Assembly: GCA_904418995.1 (NCBI GenBank)
Contig: CAJFQF010000005.1
Coordinates: 42,980 to 106,979 of the forward strand
DNA: 64,000 nt
Direction: 5' to 3'
DNA from: Heritagella_A intestinalis
GTDB lineage: Bacteria; Bacillota; Clostridia; Oscillospirales; Acutalibacteraceae
Under the pieces are notes generated by a model. That model searched no databases. It saw nothing but the letters and a program-made list of their open reading frames with translations, and was not told where the DNA came from. Below, in pieces: positions 33,584 to 42,554 of this stretch (its first letter is position 1; each line of letters opens with the position of its first letter). The position numbers and the translations under genes were made by a program.

Positions 33584-34918
33584 ATGGCAGTGCTCATTCA
33601 GCAGGTGCATCCCGGCGGCCCGGCAGATTTGGCCGGCGTCCAGGCCGGGGAAACCCTGGTGGCCATTAACGGCAATACCATTATGGATGTTTTGGATTTC
33701 CGGTTTTATGAGACGGATTCCCGCCTGACCCTGACAATTTCCAATGCAGAGGGGAAAGAGCGCCAGGTTCATATCCGTAAGGGGCAGTATGAGTCTCTGG
33801 GCCTGGAATTTGAAACTTACCTGATGGACCGGCAGCATTCCTGCCGGAACAAGTGCGTTTTTTGCTTTATTGACCAGCTTCCCAAGGGGATGCGGGAGAG
33901 CTTGTACTTTAAGGACGACGATTCCCGGCTTTCCTTCCTCTTTGGAAATTATATCACTCTGACCAATCTCAGCGAGCACGAGATTTCCCGGATTATCAAA
34001 ATGCACATCAGCCCTATCAATGTGTCGGTACACACCACCAACCCGGAGCTCCGGTGCAAAATGATGGGCAACCGTTTTGCAGGGGATTCCCTGCGCCATC
34101 TCATGCGCTTTGCTGAGGCCGGGGTGCATCTCAACGCCCAGCTGGTGCTGTGCCCGGGGATTAACGACGGCCCGGAGCTGGAGCGCACCCTCAACGACCT
34201 CTTTGCTTTAGGGGAGAACCTCCAGAGCATCGCCTGCGTGCCGGTGGGCCTCACCCGCTACCGGGATAGCCTCTATCCCTTGCAGCCCTATACCCGGGAG
34301 ACAGCGGAACAGACCCTGCAGCAGATTGAAGCCTTCGGGGAAACCTTCCTCCGGGAGCGGGGGAGCCGGGTGGTGTATGCCTCCGATGAATTCTACCTGA
34401 TGGCGGGCCGCCCCATTCCCCAGCCGGAATTCTATGAGGACTTTGCCCAGCTGGAAAACGGCGTGGGCCTTCTCAGCAGCCTCCGGGAGGAATTCCAGTT
34501 CGCCCTGGAAGACGCGGAAGAAGGGGGCTTCCCCCAGAAGGAACGGAAAGTTACCATGGTTACCGGGGAAGGGGCTTACCCATTTCTCAACAGGATGCTT
34601 GACGAACTTCGCGGGAAATGCGATACTATAGAGTGTAACCTGGTTCCGGTGCGCAACGACTTTTTCGGCGGCGGCGTCAATGTGGCGGGCCTGCTCACCG
34701 GTCAGGATGTTTTGGCCCAGCTAAAGGGCCGTGACCTGGGAGAAGAACTGTTGATTCCCAGCGTCATGCTCCGCCAGCAGGGGGACGTGTTTTTGGACGA
34801 CCTCTCTCCGGCGGATTTGGAAAAAGCTTTTGGCGTGCCGGTGCATCCGGTGCATAACGACGGCCAGCAAATGCTGGACGCGATACTTGGGAGGGATACC
34901 TCATGGCAAAACCGGTAG
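33584..34918 (+). CDS. DUF512 radical SAM protein with N-terminal PDZ domain
   Basis: A 444-residue protein: a PDZ-like domain (VHPGGPADLAGVQAGETLVAI, in part), a radical SAM core with CRNKCVFC (Cys87, 91, 94) and a C-terminal DUF512 region. This family is nearly universal in Clostridia and is usually encoded next to der and plsY; its reaction is not known. AAAGGAGCGAG precedes the ATG. The 3' end overlaps der by 16 bp, so translation is coupled. Confidence 0.93.
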   Translation: MAVLIQQVHPGGPADLAGVQAGETLVAINGNTIMDVLDFRFYETDSRLTLTISNAEGKERQVHIRKGQYESLGLEFETYLMDRQHSCRNKCVFCFIDQLPKGMRESLYFKDDDSRLSFLFGNYITLTNLSEHEISRIIKMHISPINVSVHTTNPELRCKMMGNRFAGDSLRHLMRFAEAGVHLNAQLVLCPGINDGPELERTLNDLFALGENLQSIACVPVGLTRYRDSLYPLQPYTRETAEQTLQQIEAFGETFLRERGSRVVYASDEFYLMAGRPIPQPEFYEDFAQLENGVGLLSSLREEFQFALEDAEEGGFPQKERKVTMVTGEGAYPFLNRMLDELRGKCDTIECNLVPVRNDFFGGGVNVAGLLTGQDVLAQLKGRDLGEELLIPSVMLRQQGDVFLDDLSPADLEKAFGVPVHPVHNDGQQMLDAILGRDTSWQNR

Positions 34919-36231
34919 TGGCTGTTGTCGGCCGGCCCAATGTGGGCAAATCTACCCTTTTCAATAAGCTCATCGGCCAGCGCCTCTCCATTGTGGACGA
35001 CACGCCCGGCGTCACCCGGGACCGGATTTACGGCGACTGCGAGTGGAAGGACCGGAAGTTTTCCCTGGTGGATACCGGCGGCATTGAGCCGGCTTCCTCG
35101 GATGTGATTTTGTCCCAGATGCGGGCCCAGGCCCAGCTGGCCATTGACGCGGCGGACGTGATTATCCTGGTGACGGATGTCCGTACCGGCCTGGTGGCCA
35201 CAGATGCGGACATCGCCGCCATGCTGCTGAAAAGCGGCCGGCCCGTGGTGCTCTGCGTCAATAAGTGCGATTCCGTAGGAGAACCCCCGGCGGATTTTTA
35301 CGAGTTCTATAATCTGGGCCTGGGAGACCCCGTTCAGGTTTCTTCTGTCCACGGCCATGGCACCGGCGATCTGCTGGACGCAGTGGTGGAGCTGCTTCCT
35401 CCGGAAAGCGAGGAGGAAGAGGACGGCGAAACCATCCGGGTGGCCATTATCGGCAAGCCCAATGTGGGCAAGTCCTCTTTGGTGAACCGGATTTCCGGGG
35501 AAAACCGCTGCATTGTCTCCGACATTGCCGGCACCACCCGGGATGCCATCGACACGGAAATCGAGAACGAGTACGGCCGGTTTGTTCTCATCGACACGGC
35601 GGGCCTGCGCCGGAAAAATAAGGTGGAGGACGCCATTGAGCGCTACAGCAACATGCGGGCCCAAATGGCCATTGAGCGGGCAGACGTGTGCGCCATCCTC
35701 ATCGACGCCCAAGTGGGCTTCACGGAGCAGGATTCCAAGGTGGCGGGCCTGGCCCACGAGGCGGGCAAGGGCTGCGTCATTGTGGTGAACAAGTGGGACG
35801 CTGTGGAGAAGGACCAAAATACCATGGCGGAATACCGCAAGCAGTTGGAGAAGGATTTCTCCTTTATGTCCTATGCGCCCTTTGTGTTTATTTCTGCCAA
35901 AACCGGCCAGCGCATTGACCGACTCTTTGAGCTCATCAAGCACGTGGCCAGCAGCAATTCCATGCGCATTGCCACCGGTATGCTCAACGACGTGCTGGCC
36001 CAGGCAGTGGCCCGGGTGCAGCCTCCCACGGATAAGGGCAAGCGCTTGAAAATCTACTATATGACCCAGGCGTCCACTCGGCCGCCAACCTTTGTGTGCT
36101 TTGTCAATTCAGCAGAGCTGTTCCACTTCTCTTATCAGCGGTATCTGGAAAACCGCATTCGCGAAACCTTTGGTCTGGAAGGCACGCCCATCCGGTTTAT
36201 CATCCGGGAACGGGGCGATAAAGGGGTATAA
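34903..36231 (+). CDS. der: Ribosome biogenesis GTPase Der (EngA)
   Basis: A 442-residue double GTPase needed for 50S assembly. The first P-loop GRPNVGKS is at residues 10-17 and the second, GKPNVGKS, at 184-191; both domains have DTAG/DTGG and NKxD motifs (VNKCD, VNKWD). The C-terminal KH-like domain includes TQASTRPPTFV. It starts inside the DUF512 gene with GGGAGGGAT as ribosome site. The order DUF512-der-plsY is conserved in Clostridia. Confidence 0.98.
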   Translation: MAKPVVAVVGRPNVGKSTLFNKLIGQRLSIVDDTPGVTRDRIYGDCEWKDRKFSLVDTGGIEPASSDVILSQMRAQAQLAIDAADVIILVTDVRTGLVATDADIAAMLLKSGRPVVLCVNKCDSVGEPPADFYEFYNLGLGDPVQVSSVHGHGTGDLLDAVVELLPPESEEEEDGETIRVAIIGKPNVGKSSLVNRISGENRCIVSDIAGTTRDAIDTEIENEYGRFVLIDTAGLRRKNKVEDAIERYSNMRAQMAIERADVCAILIDAQVGFTEQDSKVAGLAHEAGKGCVIVVNKWDAVEKDQNTMAEYRKQLEKDFSFMSYAPFVFISAKTGQRIDRLFELIKHVASSNSMRIATGMLNDVLAQAVARVQPPTDKGKRLKIYYMTQASTRPPTFVCFVNSAELFHFSYQRYLENRIRETFGLEGTPIRFIIRERGDKGV

Positions 36232-36232
36232 G

Positions 36233-36265
36233 CCCCCTCGATAGCGTTTCCCATGGGGGATTTTT
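36233..36265 (+). terminator. Possible terminator after der
   Basis: CCCCC (36233-36237) can pair with GGGGG (36255-36259), followed by ATTTTT. The stem is short, so some transcription may continue into plsY. Confidence 0.5.
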
Positions 36266-36329
36266 ACAGGCAGCTTTCAAAATTTGAAGGGTCCGGCATA
36301 GCCGGGGAATCATGAAAGGAATGGGTAGT

Positions 36330-37058
36330 ATGGATCTCAATCAAATCGTGCAGTTTATTCTGCCGGGAATCGTCGTAGCGGTAGTGGCGTATCTGCTGGG
36401 AAGCCTGAGCTTCTCCATTATCCTCACCCGCATCTTTAAGAATCACGCGGACATCCGCTCCTATGGCAGCGGCAACGCCGGCGCCACCAATGTGCTCCGC
36501 TCGGTGGGGAAGAAGGCGGCGGCCTTGACCTTCCTGCTGGACTTTCTGAAATGCGTGGTGGCAGTGCTGGTGGGAAAGTTGGTGTTCGGCTATTTTGCCG
36601 GGGTGTACGGCGCACCGGATGTAGTGATTCAGTATGGCGCCTTTATCGCGGGCTTTGCCTGCCTGCTGGGCCATGTGTTCCCCATCTATTTTGGCTTCCG
36701 GGGCGGCAAGGGCGTAGTCACCAGCGCCGCTATGATGGCTCTCATCGACTGGCGGGTATTTCTTATTGTGCTGCTGGTTTTCGTTATTACCTTTGCGGCC
36801 AAAAAGATTGTTTCCCTGGGCTCTGTCCTGGGAGCGGCCGTCTATCCGGTAGCCACCTTCCTTGTTACCTTTTTCTTTGATTATCGGATGCAGTTCCTCT
36901 CCATGGTCAGCGATGCCACCCTGTCCTATGTGATCGCGTCCACGGTGTTCGCGTTGCTCATCGGCCTGACGGTGATTATCCTGCATCGGGCCAATATCAA
37001 GCGGCTGCTGGCCGGGGAAGAGAAGCGCATCTCCTTCAGCGAGCCAAAAGAAGAATAA
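36330..37058 (+). CDS. plsY: Glycerol-3-phosphate acyltransferase PlsY
   Basis: Transfers an acyl group from acyl-phosphate to glycerol-3-phosphate in the membrane, the first step of phospholipid synthesis. The three family motifs are visible: SYGSGNAGATN, GHVFPIYFGFRGGKG and a third near the C-terminus. The protein has about five to six helices in 242 residues, slightly longer than average. ATG 36330 has AAAGGA nine bases upstream; the in-frame ATG at 36312 is an alternative. plsX and gpsA are not in this window. Confidence 0.93.
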   Translation: MDLNQIVQFILPGIVVAVVAYLLGSLSFSIILTRIFKNHADIRSYGSGNAGATNVLRSVGKKAAALTFLLDFLKCVVAVLVGKLVFGYFAGVYGAPDVVIQYGAFIAGFACLLGHVFPIYFGFRGGKGVVTSAAMMALIDWRVFLIVLLVFVITFAAKKIVSLGSVLGAAVYPVATFLVTFFFDYRMQFLSMVSDATLSYVIASTVFALLIGLTVIILHRANIKRLLAGEEKRISFSEPKEE

Positions 37059-37071
37059 AATGAGATAAAGC

Positions 37072-37106
37072 AAATCCCCCGGCCGTGCGGCTGGGGGATT
37101 TTTCTT
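37072..37106 (+). terminator. Intrinsic terminator after plsY
   Basis: AAATCCCCC (37072-37080) pairs with GGGGGATTT (37093-37101), followed by TTCTT; the inner bases extend the stem. Confidence 0.85.
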
Positions 37107-37141
37107 CCTGGATTTGGCTGGATAGGCAAGCTGAATAGGAT

Positions 37142-37170
37142 AAAGAAAAAAGGAGCCGAAACGGCTCCTT
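37142..37170 (-). terminator. Intrinsic terminator after rpmB
   Basis: AAGGAGCCG (37150-37158) and CGGCTCCTT (37162-37170) form the stem; the A-rich stretch at 37142-37149 becomes the T run on the minus strand. Confidence 0.8.
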
Positions 37171-37190
37171 CGTGAATCTTCTCCGATGAA

Positions 37191-37379
37191 TTAGATAGCC
37201 CGGGTAACCTTGCCGGAACGCAAGCAGCGGGTGCAGGCGTAAATACGCTTGGGAGTACCATTCACAACTGCCTTTACGCGGCGGATATTGGGTTTCCAGG
37301 TTCTGTTGGAACGACGATGGGAGTGGGAAACCTTAATGCCAAAAGCAACGTCCTTGCCGCAAATCTCACACTTTGCCAT
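37191..37379 (-). CDS. rpmB: 50S ribosomal protein L28
   Basis: A 62-residue basic protein: MAKCEICGKDVAFGIKVSHS, then RRSNRTWKPN and CTRCLRSGKV. The two CxxC pairs show the zinc-binding form. AAGGAGGTG lies before the ATG on the minus strand. It stands alone with its own promoter and terminator and is convergent with plsY. Confidence 0.98.
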   Translation of the reverse strand: MAKCEICGKDVAFGIKVSHSHRRSNRTWKPNIRRVKAVVNGTPKRIYACTRCLRSGKVTRAI

Positions 37380-37426
37380 GTCTGCACCTCCTTTGTCGTG
37401 GGACGATCTTAAAATGCAACATTGGT

Positions 37427-37455
37427 ATTCTATCAGATTTCCAAAGAAAATGCAA
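37427..37455 (-). promoter_or_regulatory. rpmB promoter
   Basis: On the minus strand TTGCAT (37450-37455) and TAGAAT (37427-37432) are 17 bases apart, about 48 bp before the start codon. Confidence 0.7.
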
Positions 37456-37577
37456 GGGCTTTTTCGATAAATTCCGGAAAAACTTTTTCCTTTCCGGTGG
37501 TAATGGAAAGGTTCAGAAAATTTTCACAAAGGCTTCCGGAGGAACACAAAAGAAATCTGTTCTTTTTGCGGAAAGTA

Positions 37578-37586
37578 TGCTACAAT
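37578..37586 (+). promoter_or_regulatory. Extended -10 promoter of the ydjI-like operon
   Basis: TGCTACAAT is an extended -10 box 33 bp before the start codon; no good -35 was found. No sigma-W-type motif was recognised. Confidence 0.4.
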
Positions 37587-37618
37587 AAGAAAAAAATGCA
37601 ATGCAGGAGGAGCTTTCC

Positions 37619-38917
37619 ATGGGAATTATCAAAACAGCATTTTACGCCGCCGGCGGCACCCTGGCCGACCAGTGGCTGGAAGTGATAGAACCTTTTGAAA
37701 TGGACGACAACACCGTTCTGACCCGGGGCGTTTCCATGCGCCGGGGGGATAAGCGCAACGGTAACCGCAAGGGCAGCCAGGATGTGATCTCCGACGGTTC
37801 GGTGATCCATGTGTATCCCAACCAGTTTATGATGCTCATTGACGGCGGGAAAATTGTGGACTACACCGCAGAAGAGGGCTATTACCAAGTGGATACCACT
37901 TCGGCCCCCTCTTTGTTCAGCGGCTCCTTGGGGGATTCCGTCAAGGATTTCTTCGAGCGTGTCAAGTTTGGCGGGGCCTCTCCGGTTTCCCAGAAGGTGT
38001 ATTATATCAATCTGCAGGAGATTAAGGGGATTAAGTTCGGCACCCGGACCCCCATCAATTACTTTGACAATATGTACAACGCCGAGCTGTTTCTCCGGGC
38101 CCACGGCACCTATTCCATCCGCATCACCGACCCCCTGCGCTTTTACTATGAGGCCATCCCGCGAAATCAGGAAATGGTGAAGATTCAGGACATCAACGAA
38201 CAGTACTTGTCGGAGTTCCTGGAAGCCCTGCAGGCCGCCATTAACCAGATGTCCGCTGACGGCATCCGCATTTCCTATGTGGCCTCCAAGGGCCGGGAAC
38301 TGAGCCGGTATATGAGCGATATTCTGGACGAGGACTGGAAGAATACCCGGGGTATGGAAATCCAGGCGGTGGGCATTGCCAGCATCTCCTATGACGCGGA
38401 ATCCCAGAAGCTCATCAATATGCGCAACCAGGGCGCTATGCTCAGCGACGCCGCTATCCGGGAGGGTTACGTCCAGGGGGCCATGGCCCGAGGCTTTGAG
38501 GCTGCCGGCTCTAATGCCAATGGGGCCGCTGCCGGATTTATGGGCATCAATATGGGGATGCAGTCCGGCGCGGGGATGGCCGGGGCTTTCTCCCAGGCAA
38601 ACCAGCAGCAGATGCAGCGCCAGGCGCCCACTCCGGCTCCGGCGGCTCCTGCAGGCGGCTGGACCTGCGCCTGTGGGGCGGAGAATCCCGATACCGCTAA
38701 GTTCTGCGCCCAGTGCGGCACCCAAAGGCCCGCCCCTGCTGGGGAGTGGGTCTGCCCCCAGTGCGGCTCCCACAACACCGGGAAGTTCTGTCCGGAGTGC
38801 GGCACGCCCCGTCCGGCCCAGGAAGGCTTCCACTGCGCCAAGTGCGGTTATACTTCCCCAAAAAGTGGGATGCGTTTTTGCCCGGAATGCGGCGCGCCCG
38901 CCGAGAATGGGCAGTGA
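37619..38917 (+). CDS. ydjI: YdjI-like SPFH domain protein with C-terminal zinc ribbons
   Basis: A 432-residue protein. Residues 30-290 form an SPFH (virion core protein/YdjI) domain (YYINLQEIKGIKFGT, YGIRITDPLRF-like SIRITDPLRFYYE). A Gly/Ala/Met-rich linker follows, then three double-cysteine zinc ribbons (CACGAENPDTAKFCAQCG; CPQCGSHNTGKFCPECG; CAKCGYTSPKSGMRFCPECG). In B. subtilis YdjI works with YdjG and YdjH to bring PspA to the membrane. AGGAGGAG precedes the ATG at 37619. The next two genes match ydjG and ydjH in type. Confidence 0.85.
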   Translation: MGIIKTAFYAAGGTLADQWLEVIEPFEMDDNTVLTRGVSMRRGDKRNGNRKGSQDVISDGSVIHVYPNQFMMLIDGGKIVDYTAEEGYYQVDTTSAPSLFSGSLGDSVKDFFERVKFGGASPVSQKVYYINLQEIKGIKFGTRTPINYFDNMYNAELFLRAHGTYSIRITDPLRFYYEAIPRNQEMVKIQDINEQYLSEFLEALQAAINQMSADGIRISYVASKGRELSRYMSDILDEDWKNTRGMEIQAVGIASISYDAESQKLINMRNQGAMLSDAAIREGYVQGAMARGFEAAGSNANGAAAGFMGINMGMQSGAGMAGAFSQANQQQMQRQAPTPAPAAPAGGWTCACGAENPDTAKFCAQCGTQRPAPAGEWVCPQCGSHNTGKFCPECGTPRPAQEGFHCAKCGYTSPKSGMRFCPECGAPAENGQ

Positions 38918-38940
38918 GGGAATAAGAGGAGAGAAGGAAT

Positions 38941-39984
38941 ATGTCTGTAGTAGCCTATAAATGCAAAAACTGCGGCGGCGAACTGCTTTTTGACCCAGAT
39001 ACCCAGCAGTTCCACTGTGAATACTGCGGCAGCTATTTTTCCCGGGAAGAGTTGGAAGAAACTCCCCCGGAAAAACCAGCCGACGACCCCCTGAAGGACG
39101 AGGAGTTTTATCAGCAGGCAGTGGAGTATGTCTGCCCCAACTGCGGCGCCCAGGTGGTCACAGAGGAATCCACTGCCGCCACTACCTGTTATTACTGCCA
39201 CAGCCCGGTGGTGCTTTCGCCCCGGCTGTCCAAAAAGCTCCGGCCCGACCGGGTAATTCCCTTTGCTTTGAAAAAGGAGGAGGCCCAGCAGGCGTTTGAG
39301 AACTGGCAGCGAAAAAAGTGGTTTTTAAACCGGAGTTTTTTGTCCCAGTCCCAGCTGGACAAAATGGTGGGGGTGTATTTCCCCTATTGGAAGATTAACT
39401 GCCGCACCCGGAGCCATCTGGAGGCTTCCGCTGCCAAAATCCGCACCTGGCGCACCGGCGACCGGGAATACACGGAAACCGAGCGATACCATGTGGTTCG
39501 GGGCGGGCGCGTTTCCCTGGAAAACCTCACTTTTACCGCCATGAACCGGGAAGACAGCGACCTGACCCGAGGGGTGTGCCCCTATGACTTCGACAAAGCC
39601 GTGGACTTTTCCATGGCCTATCTTTCCGGGTTCCAGGCAGAGCGCCGTATGACGGAAAAGCAGGATATCCGCCCCCAGGCCAAGGAGAAAATCGAACAAT
39701 GCACCCGCCAGTGTTTGCAGAACACCATTTCCGGCTATACCACTGTGACGGTGGACAGTACGGATTATCTTATTGAGCAGGAAGACTGGGAATACCTGTT
39801 GATTCCCGCTTGGATTCTCACCTATCAGTATCGGGGGAAAGAGTATTACTATGCAGTCAACGGCCAGACGGGAAAAACCTGCGGCAGCCTGCCTTTGAGC
39901 ATGGGGCGGCTGGCGGCCCTGTTTGCCGGTGTAACCGCGGCGGCGTTCTTGCTGCTGTGTCTGATAGGAGGGTTTCTGCTGTGA
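38941..39984 (+). CDS. ydjG: YdjG-like zinc-ribbon membrane protein
   Basis: A 347-residue protein with two N-terminal zinc ribbons (YKCKNCGGELLFDPDTQQFHCEYCG, in part; YVCPNCGAQVV...CYYC), resembling TFIIB-type ribbons, a long soluble region (RVIPFALKKEEA, VGVYFPYW) and one C-terminal helix (LFAGVTAAAFLLLCLIGGFLL). This is the YdjG architecture. It lies 23 bp after the SPFH gene with AGAGGAGAGAAGG as ribosome site, and its stop overlaps the GTG of the TPM gene. Confidence 0.82.
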   Translation: MSVVAYKCKNCGGELLFDPDTQQFHCEYCGSYFSREELEETPPEKPADDPLKDEEFYQQAVEYVCPNCGAQVVTEESTAATTCYYCHSPVVLSPRLSKKLRPDRVIPFALKKEEAQQAFENWQRKKWFLNRSFLSQSQLDKMVGVYFPYWKINCRTRSHLEASAAKIRTWRTGDREYTETERYHVVRGGRVSLENLTFTAMNREDSDLTRGVCPYDFDKAVDFSMAYLSGFQAERRMTEKQDIRPQAKEKIEQCTRQCLQNTISGYTTVTVDSTDYLIEQEDWEYLLIPAWILTYQYRGKEYYYAVNGQTGKTCGSLPLSMGRLAALFAGVTAAAFLLLCLIGGFLL

Positions 39985-40748
39985 AAAAACGAAACTTTGC
40001 GTTTTTTTTGGTGTTTGCTTTGTTTTTGTGCAGTTTCCTGTCTGTGGGGGCCTTGGCTTCGGAGACAGACCCTCAGCGCATCTTTGACCAGGCAGATTTG
40101 TTCAGCGATGAAGAAGAACGGAGCCTGGAAGAGCAGGCCGCCCTGTACCGGGATGAAACTTCACTGGATTTGGCCATTGTAACCACCGACGATGCCCAAG
40201 GCCAGAGTGCCCGGGCTTATGCCGACGATTTTTACGATTCCCACGATTTCGGCGTGGGGTCGCGGGAGTCCGGCGCTCTGATGCTCATCGATATGGATAA
40301 CCGGGAGGTATACGTCTCCACCAAAGGGGACGGCATCTCGGTAATGTCGGATTCTCAGCTTCAGGATTTAACGGATGAGATTGCGTCTCAGGTGGGGGAT
40401 GGAAATTATGCCGGAGGTGCCGAGCTTTTTCTTTCTAGAATGGCGAATCCCGGGACGGACAGCCAGTCTGGGGCTTCTCTTGGGAGCTATGTGGTCCCGT
40501 TTTTGTTAATTTCCCTGGCGGCCGGTGGCACGGCTGTGGGGATGGTGGCATACCGTTACAAGCGCGCCTATAAGGCGGACCAATATGAGCTGCGGGAAAA
40601 CAGCCACGTGGACTTGCAGGAACGAGAGGACATTTTTCTGGGCCGGTTTGTCACCAGCCGGGAGATTCCCCGGAACGACAGCAGCGGGAATTCCACCCAT
40701 CGTTCCAGCAGCGGAAGTACCCACGGCGGAACCGGCAGCCGTTTTTGA
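39981..40748 (+). CDS. ydjH: YdjH-like TPM domain membrane protein
   Basis: A 255-residue protein: signal peptide (FLVFALFLCSFLSVGALASE), a TPM domain outside the membrane (VVTTDDAQGQSARAYADDFYDSHDFGVG, in part), one helix near 170-192, and a Ser/Gly/Thr/His-rich tail in the cytosol. TPM proteins occur in photosystem repair and in bacterial membrane stress. The start is the GTG at 39981, overlapping the previous stop (GTGA), with AGGAGGG upstream. This completes a ydjI-ydjG-ydjH set; pspA is not next to it. Confidence 0.82.
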   Translation: MKKRNFAFFLVFALFLCSFLSVGALASETDPQRIFDQADLFSDEEERSLEEQAALYRDETSLDLAIVTTDDAQGQSARAYADDFYDSHDFGVGSRESGALMLIDMDNREVYVSTKGDGISVMSDSQLQDLTDEIASQVGDGNYAGGAELFLSRMANPGTDSQSGASLGSYVVPFLLISLAAGGTAVGMVAYRYKRAYKADQYELRENSHVDLQEREDIFLGRFVTSREIPRNDSSGNSTHRSSSGSTHGGTGSRF

Positions 40749-40823
40749 ATGGAGCCCGGTTTCTGCGGAAAGACTATCTGCATGTGCAGAAATATAAAAA
40801 GGGAATAGCAGGGAGGAACTTTC

Positions 40824-41474
40824 ATGGATTTAACAGCCTTTTACAAACTTACTTACGGCCTGTATATTGTCTCGTCCAGTGCAGAGGGCTTGGATGCCGG
40901 CTGCATTGTCAATACCGTGACCCAGGTGACGGCGGAACCGCCCAAGGTGTCGGTAGCCGTGAATAAGGACAACGCCACCGCGAAAGTGATTCAGAAGGCC
41001 GGGGCCTTCGCCGTCACCGCCCTGACCCAGTCGGCGGATAGCAAGCTCATCGGCACTTTTGGTTTCCGTTCCAGCCAGGAAGAGGATAAATTCCAGAACT
41101 TCCACACGGAGCGGGACCAGGCCGGGATGCCCTATGTCACCGACTGGGCGGCGGCCCGGTTCAGCTGCAAGGTCATCCAGACGGTGGATTTAGGCACCCA
41201 CTGGCTCTTTATCGGGGAGGCCACCGAAGCGGAGAAGCTCCTGCCCGAAGAGCCCATGACCTACACCTATTACCACACGGTCCTCAAGGGCGGTACGCCC
41301 AAAACGGCCCCTTCCTATAAGGGCGATGCCGAGGAGTTCCCGGAGGAGGCCCCCGCCGCCGGGGAGCGCTGGCGCTGCACCATCTGCGGCTATATTTACG
41401 AGGGGGCCTTGCCGGCAGATTTTGTGTGTCCCCTTTGCGGTGTGGGAGCAGAGAATTTTGAGCGTATTGACTGA
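40824..41474 (+). CDS. Flavin reductase-rubredoxin fusion
   Basis: A 216-residue protein. Residues 1-155 are a flavin reductase-like FMN domain (TYGLYIVSSSAEGLDAGCIVN); residues 165-216 are a rubredoxin with CTICGYIYEG and CPLCGV, the two iron-binding cysteine pairs. Such high-molecular-weight rubredoxins move electrons from NAD(P)H through FMN to flavodiiron proteins in oxygen or NO defence of anaerobes. GGGAGGAAC precedes the ATG. No flavodiiron gene is adjacent. Confidence 0.93.
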   Translation: MDLTAFYKLTYGLYIVSSSAEGLDAGCIVNTVTQVTAEPPKVSVAVNKDNATAKVIQKAGAFAVTALTQSADSKLIGTFGFRSSQEEDKFQNFHTERDQAGMPYVTDWAAARFSCKVIQTVDLGTHWLFIGEATEAEKLLPEEPMTYTYYHTVLKGGTPKTAPSYKGDAEEFPEEAPAAGERWRCTICGYIYEGALPADFVCPLCGVGAENFERID

Positions 41475-41552
41475 GAAACTCGGCAAAAACCCATTTGTTT
41501 CCCCATTTGATTGGCGAATATCACTATTTTTAAACAATAGAGTAGATTCTAT

Positions 41553-41581
41553 TTGACAAACAAGCTGCTTCCCGGTATCAT
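41553..41581 (+). promoter_or_regulatory. Promoter of the PfkB kinase gene
   Basis: TTGACA (41553-41558) and TATCAT (41576-41581), 17 bases apart, 54 bp before the start codon. Confidence 0.75.
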
Positions 41582-41634
41582 TAAAAGAGAGGCTGGTTTT
41601 ATGCCGCCCTCATGCTGGAAAGGAGTTGTGTTCT

Positions 41635-42552
41635 GTGCGCCGCATTTTAAATTTTGGCTCTATGAACTTAGATACCGTTTATACAGTAGACCACTTTGTC
41701 CGTCCGGGAGAGACTCTCCCGTCGTTGGAAATGGAAGTGTTCCCCGGCGGCAAAGGGCTGAACCAGTCGGTGGCCCTGGCCCGGGCCGGAGCGGAGGTCT
41801 ATCACGCCGGGAAAATTGGCAGGGATGGGAAATTCCTTTTGAATCTCCTGCAGTCCGCCGGAGTGGATACCTCTTTTGTGGAGGTTATCAACGGCCACAC
41901 TGGCAAGGCCATTATCCAGGTGGAGGAAAGCACCGGCCAAAACGGCATTCTCCTCTATCACGGGGCCAACTGGCAGATGACGGAGCTGTTTCTGGATGAA
42001 GTGCTGGCGGGGTTTCCCGGGGATGGGATTCTGGTGATGCAGAACGAGATTAACCTGGGAGGATATCTGCTGGAGCGGGCCGCCAACAAGGGGATGCAGA
42101 TTGCCCTGACGCCCTCGCCTATAGATGATTCCCTGTTGCAGTGGGAATTGGGTCAAGTGACTTGGCTCCTCCTCAATGAGGTGGAGGGGGAGGCCCTTAC
42201 AGGAAAAACCCAGCCGGAGGAAATTTTGGATTCCCTGCTGGGACAGTATCCGGAAATGCGGGTAGTGCTCACCCTGGGAGAAAAGGGCGCCTTCTATGCA
42301 GACCGGGAAAAGCGCCTGAACCAGCCGGCTATTCCCGCCCAGGCGGTGGACACCACCGGAGCGGGCGATACCTTTGCCGGTTATTTCCTGGCGGGAATTG
42401 CCCGGGGCCAGAACGAAGCGGAAGCCATGGAGGAAGCCGCCCAAGCGGCGGCCATCGCGGTTTCCCGGTTTGGAGCGGCAGTTTCCGTGCCCACCCGACA
42501 GGAAGTGATGCAAGCTCTGAAAGAGGAAAAAAGCGCCCGGGTACGCGCATAA
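41635..42552 (+). CDS. PfkB family sugar kinase (ribokinase-like)
   Basis: A 305-residue kinase with the PfkB signatures GGKGLNQSVALARAGAEV near the N-terminus and DTTGAGDTFAGYF near the C-terminus, where Asp of GAGD is the catalytic base. The pattern is closest to ribokinase, but the substrate cannot be fixed from sequence. GTG 41635 is chosen: AGGAG (41621-41625) is nine bases upstream, whereas the in-frame TTG at 41626 touches it. No sugar transporter is adjacent. Confidence 0.9.
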   Translation: MRRILNFGSMNLDTVYTVDHFVRPGETLPSLEMEVFPGGKGLNQSVALARAGAEVYHAGKIGRDGKFLLNLLQSAGVDTSFVEVINGHTGKAIIQVEESTGQNGILLYHGANWQMTELFLDEVLAGFPGDGILVMQNEINLGGYLLERAANKGMQIALTPSPIDDSLLQWELGQVTWLLLNEVEGEALTGKTQPEEILDSLLGQYPEMRVVLTLGEKGAFYADREKRLNQPAIPAQAVDTTGAGDTFAGYFLAGIARGQNEAEAMEEAAQAAAIAVSRFGAAVSVPTRQEVMQALKEEKSARVRA

Positions 42553-42554
42553 AC

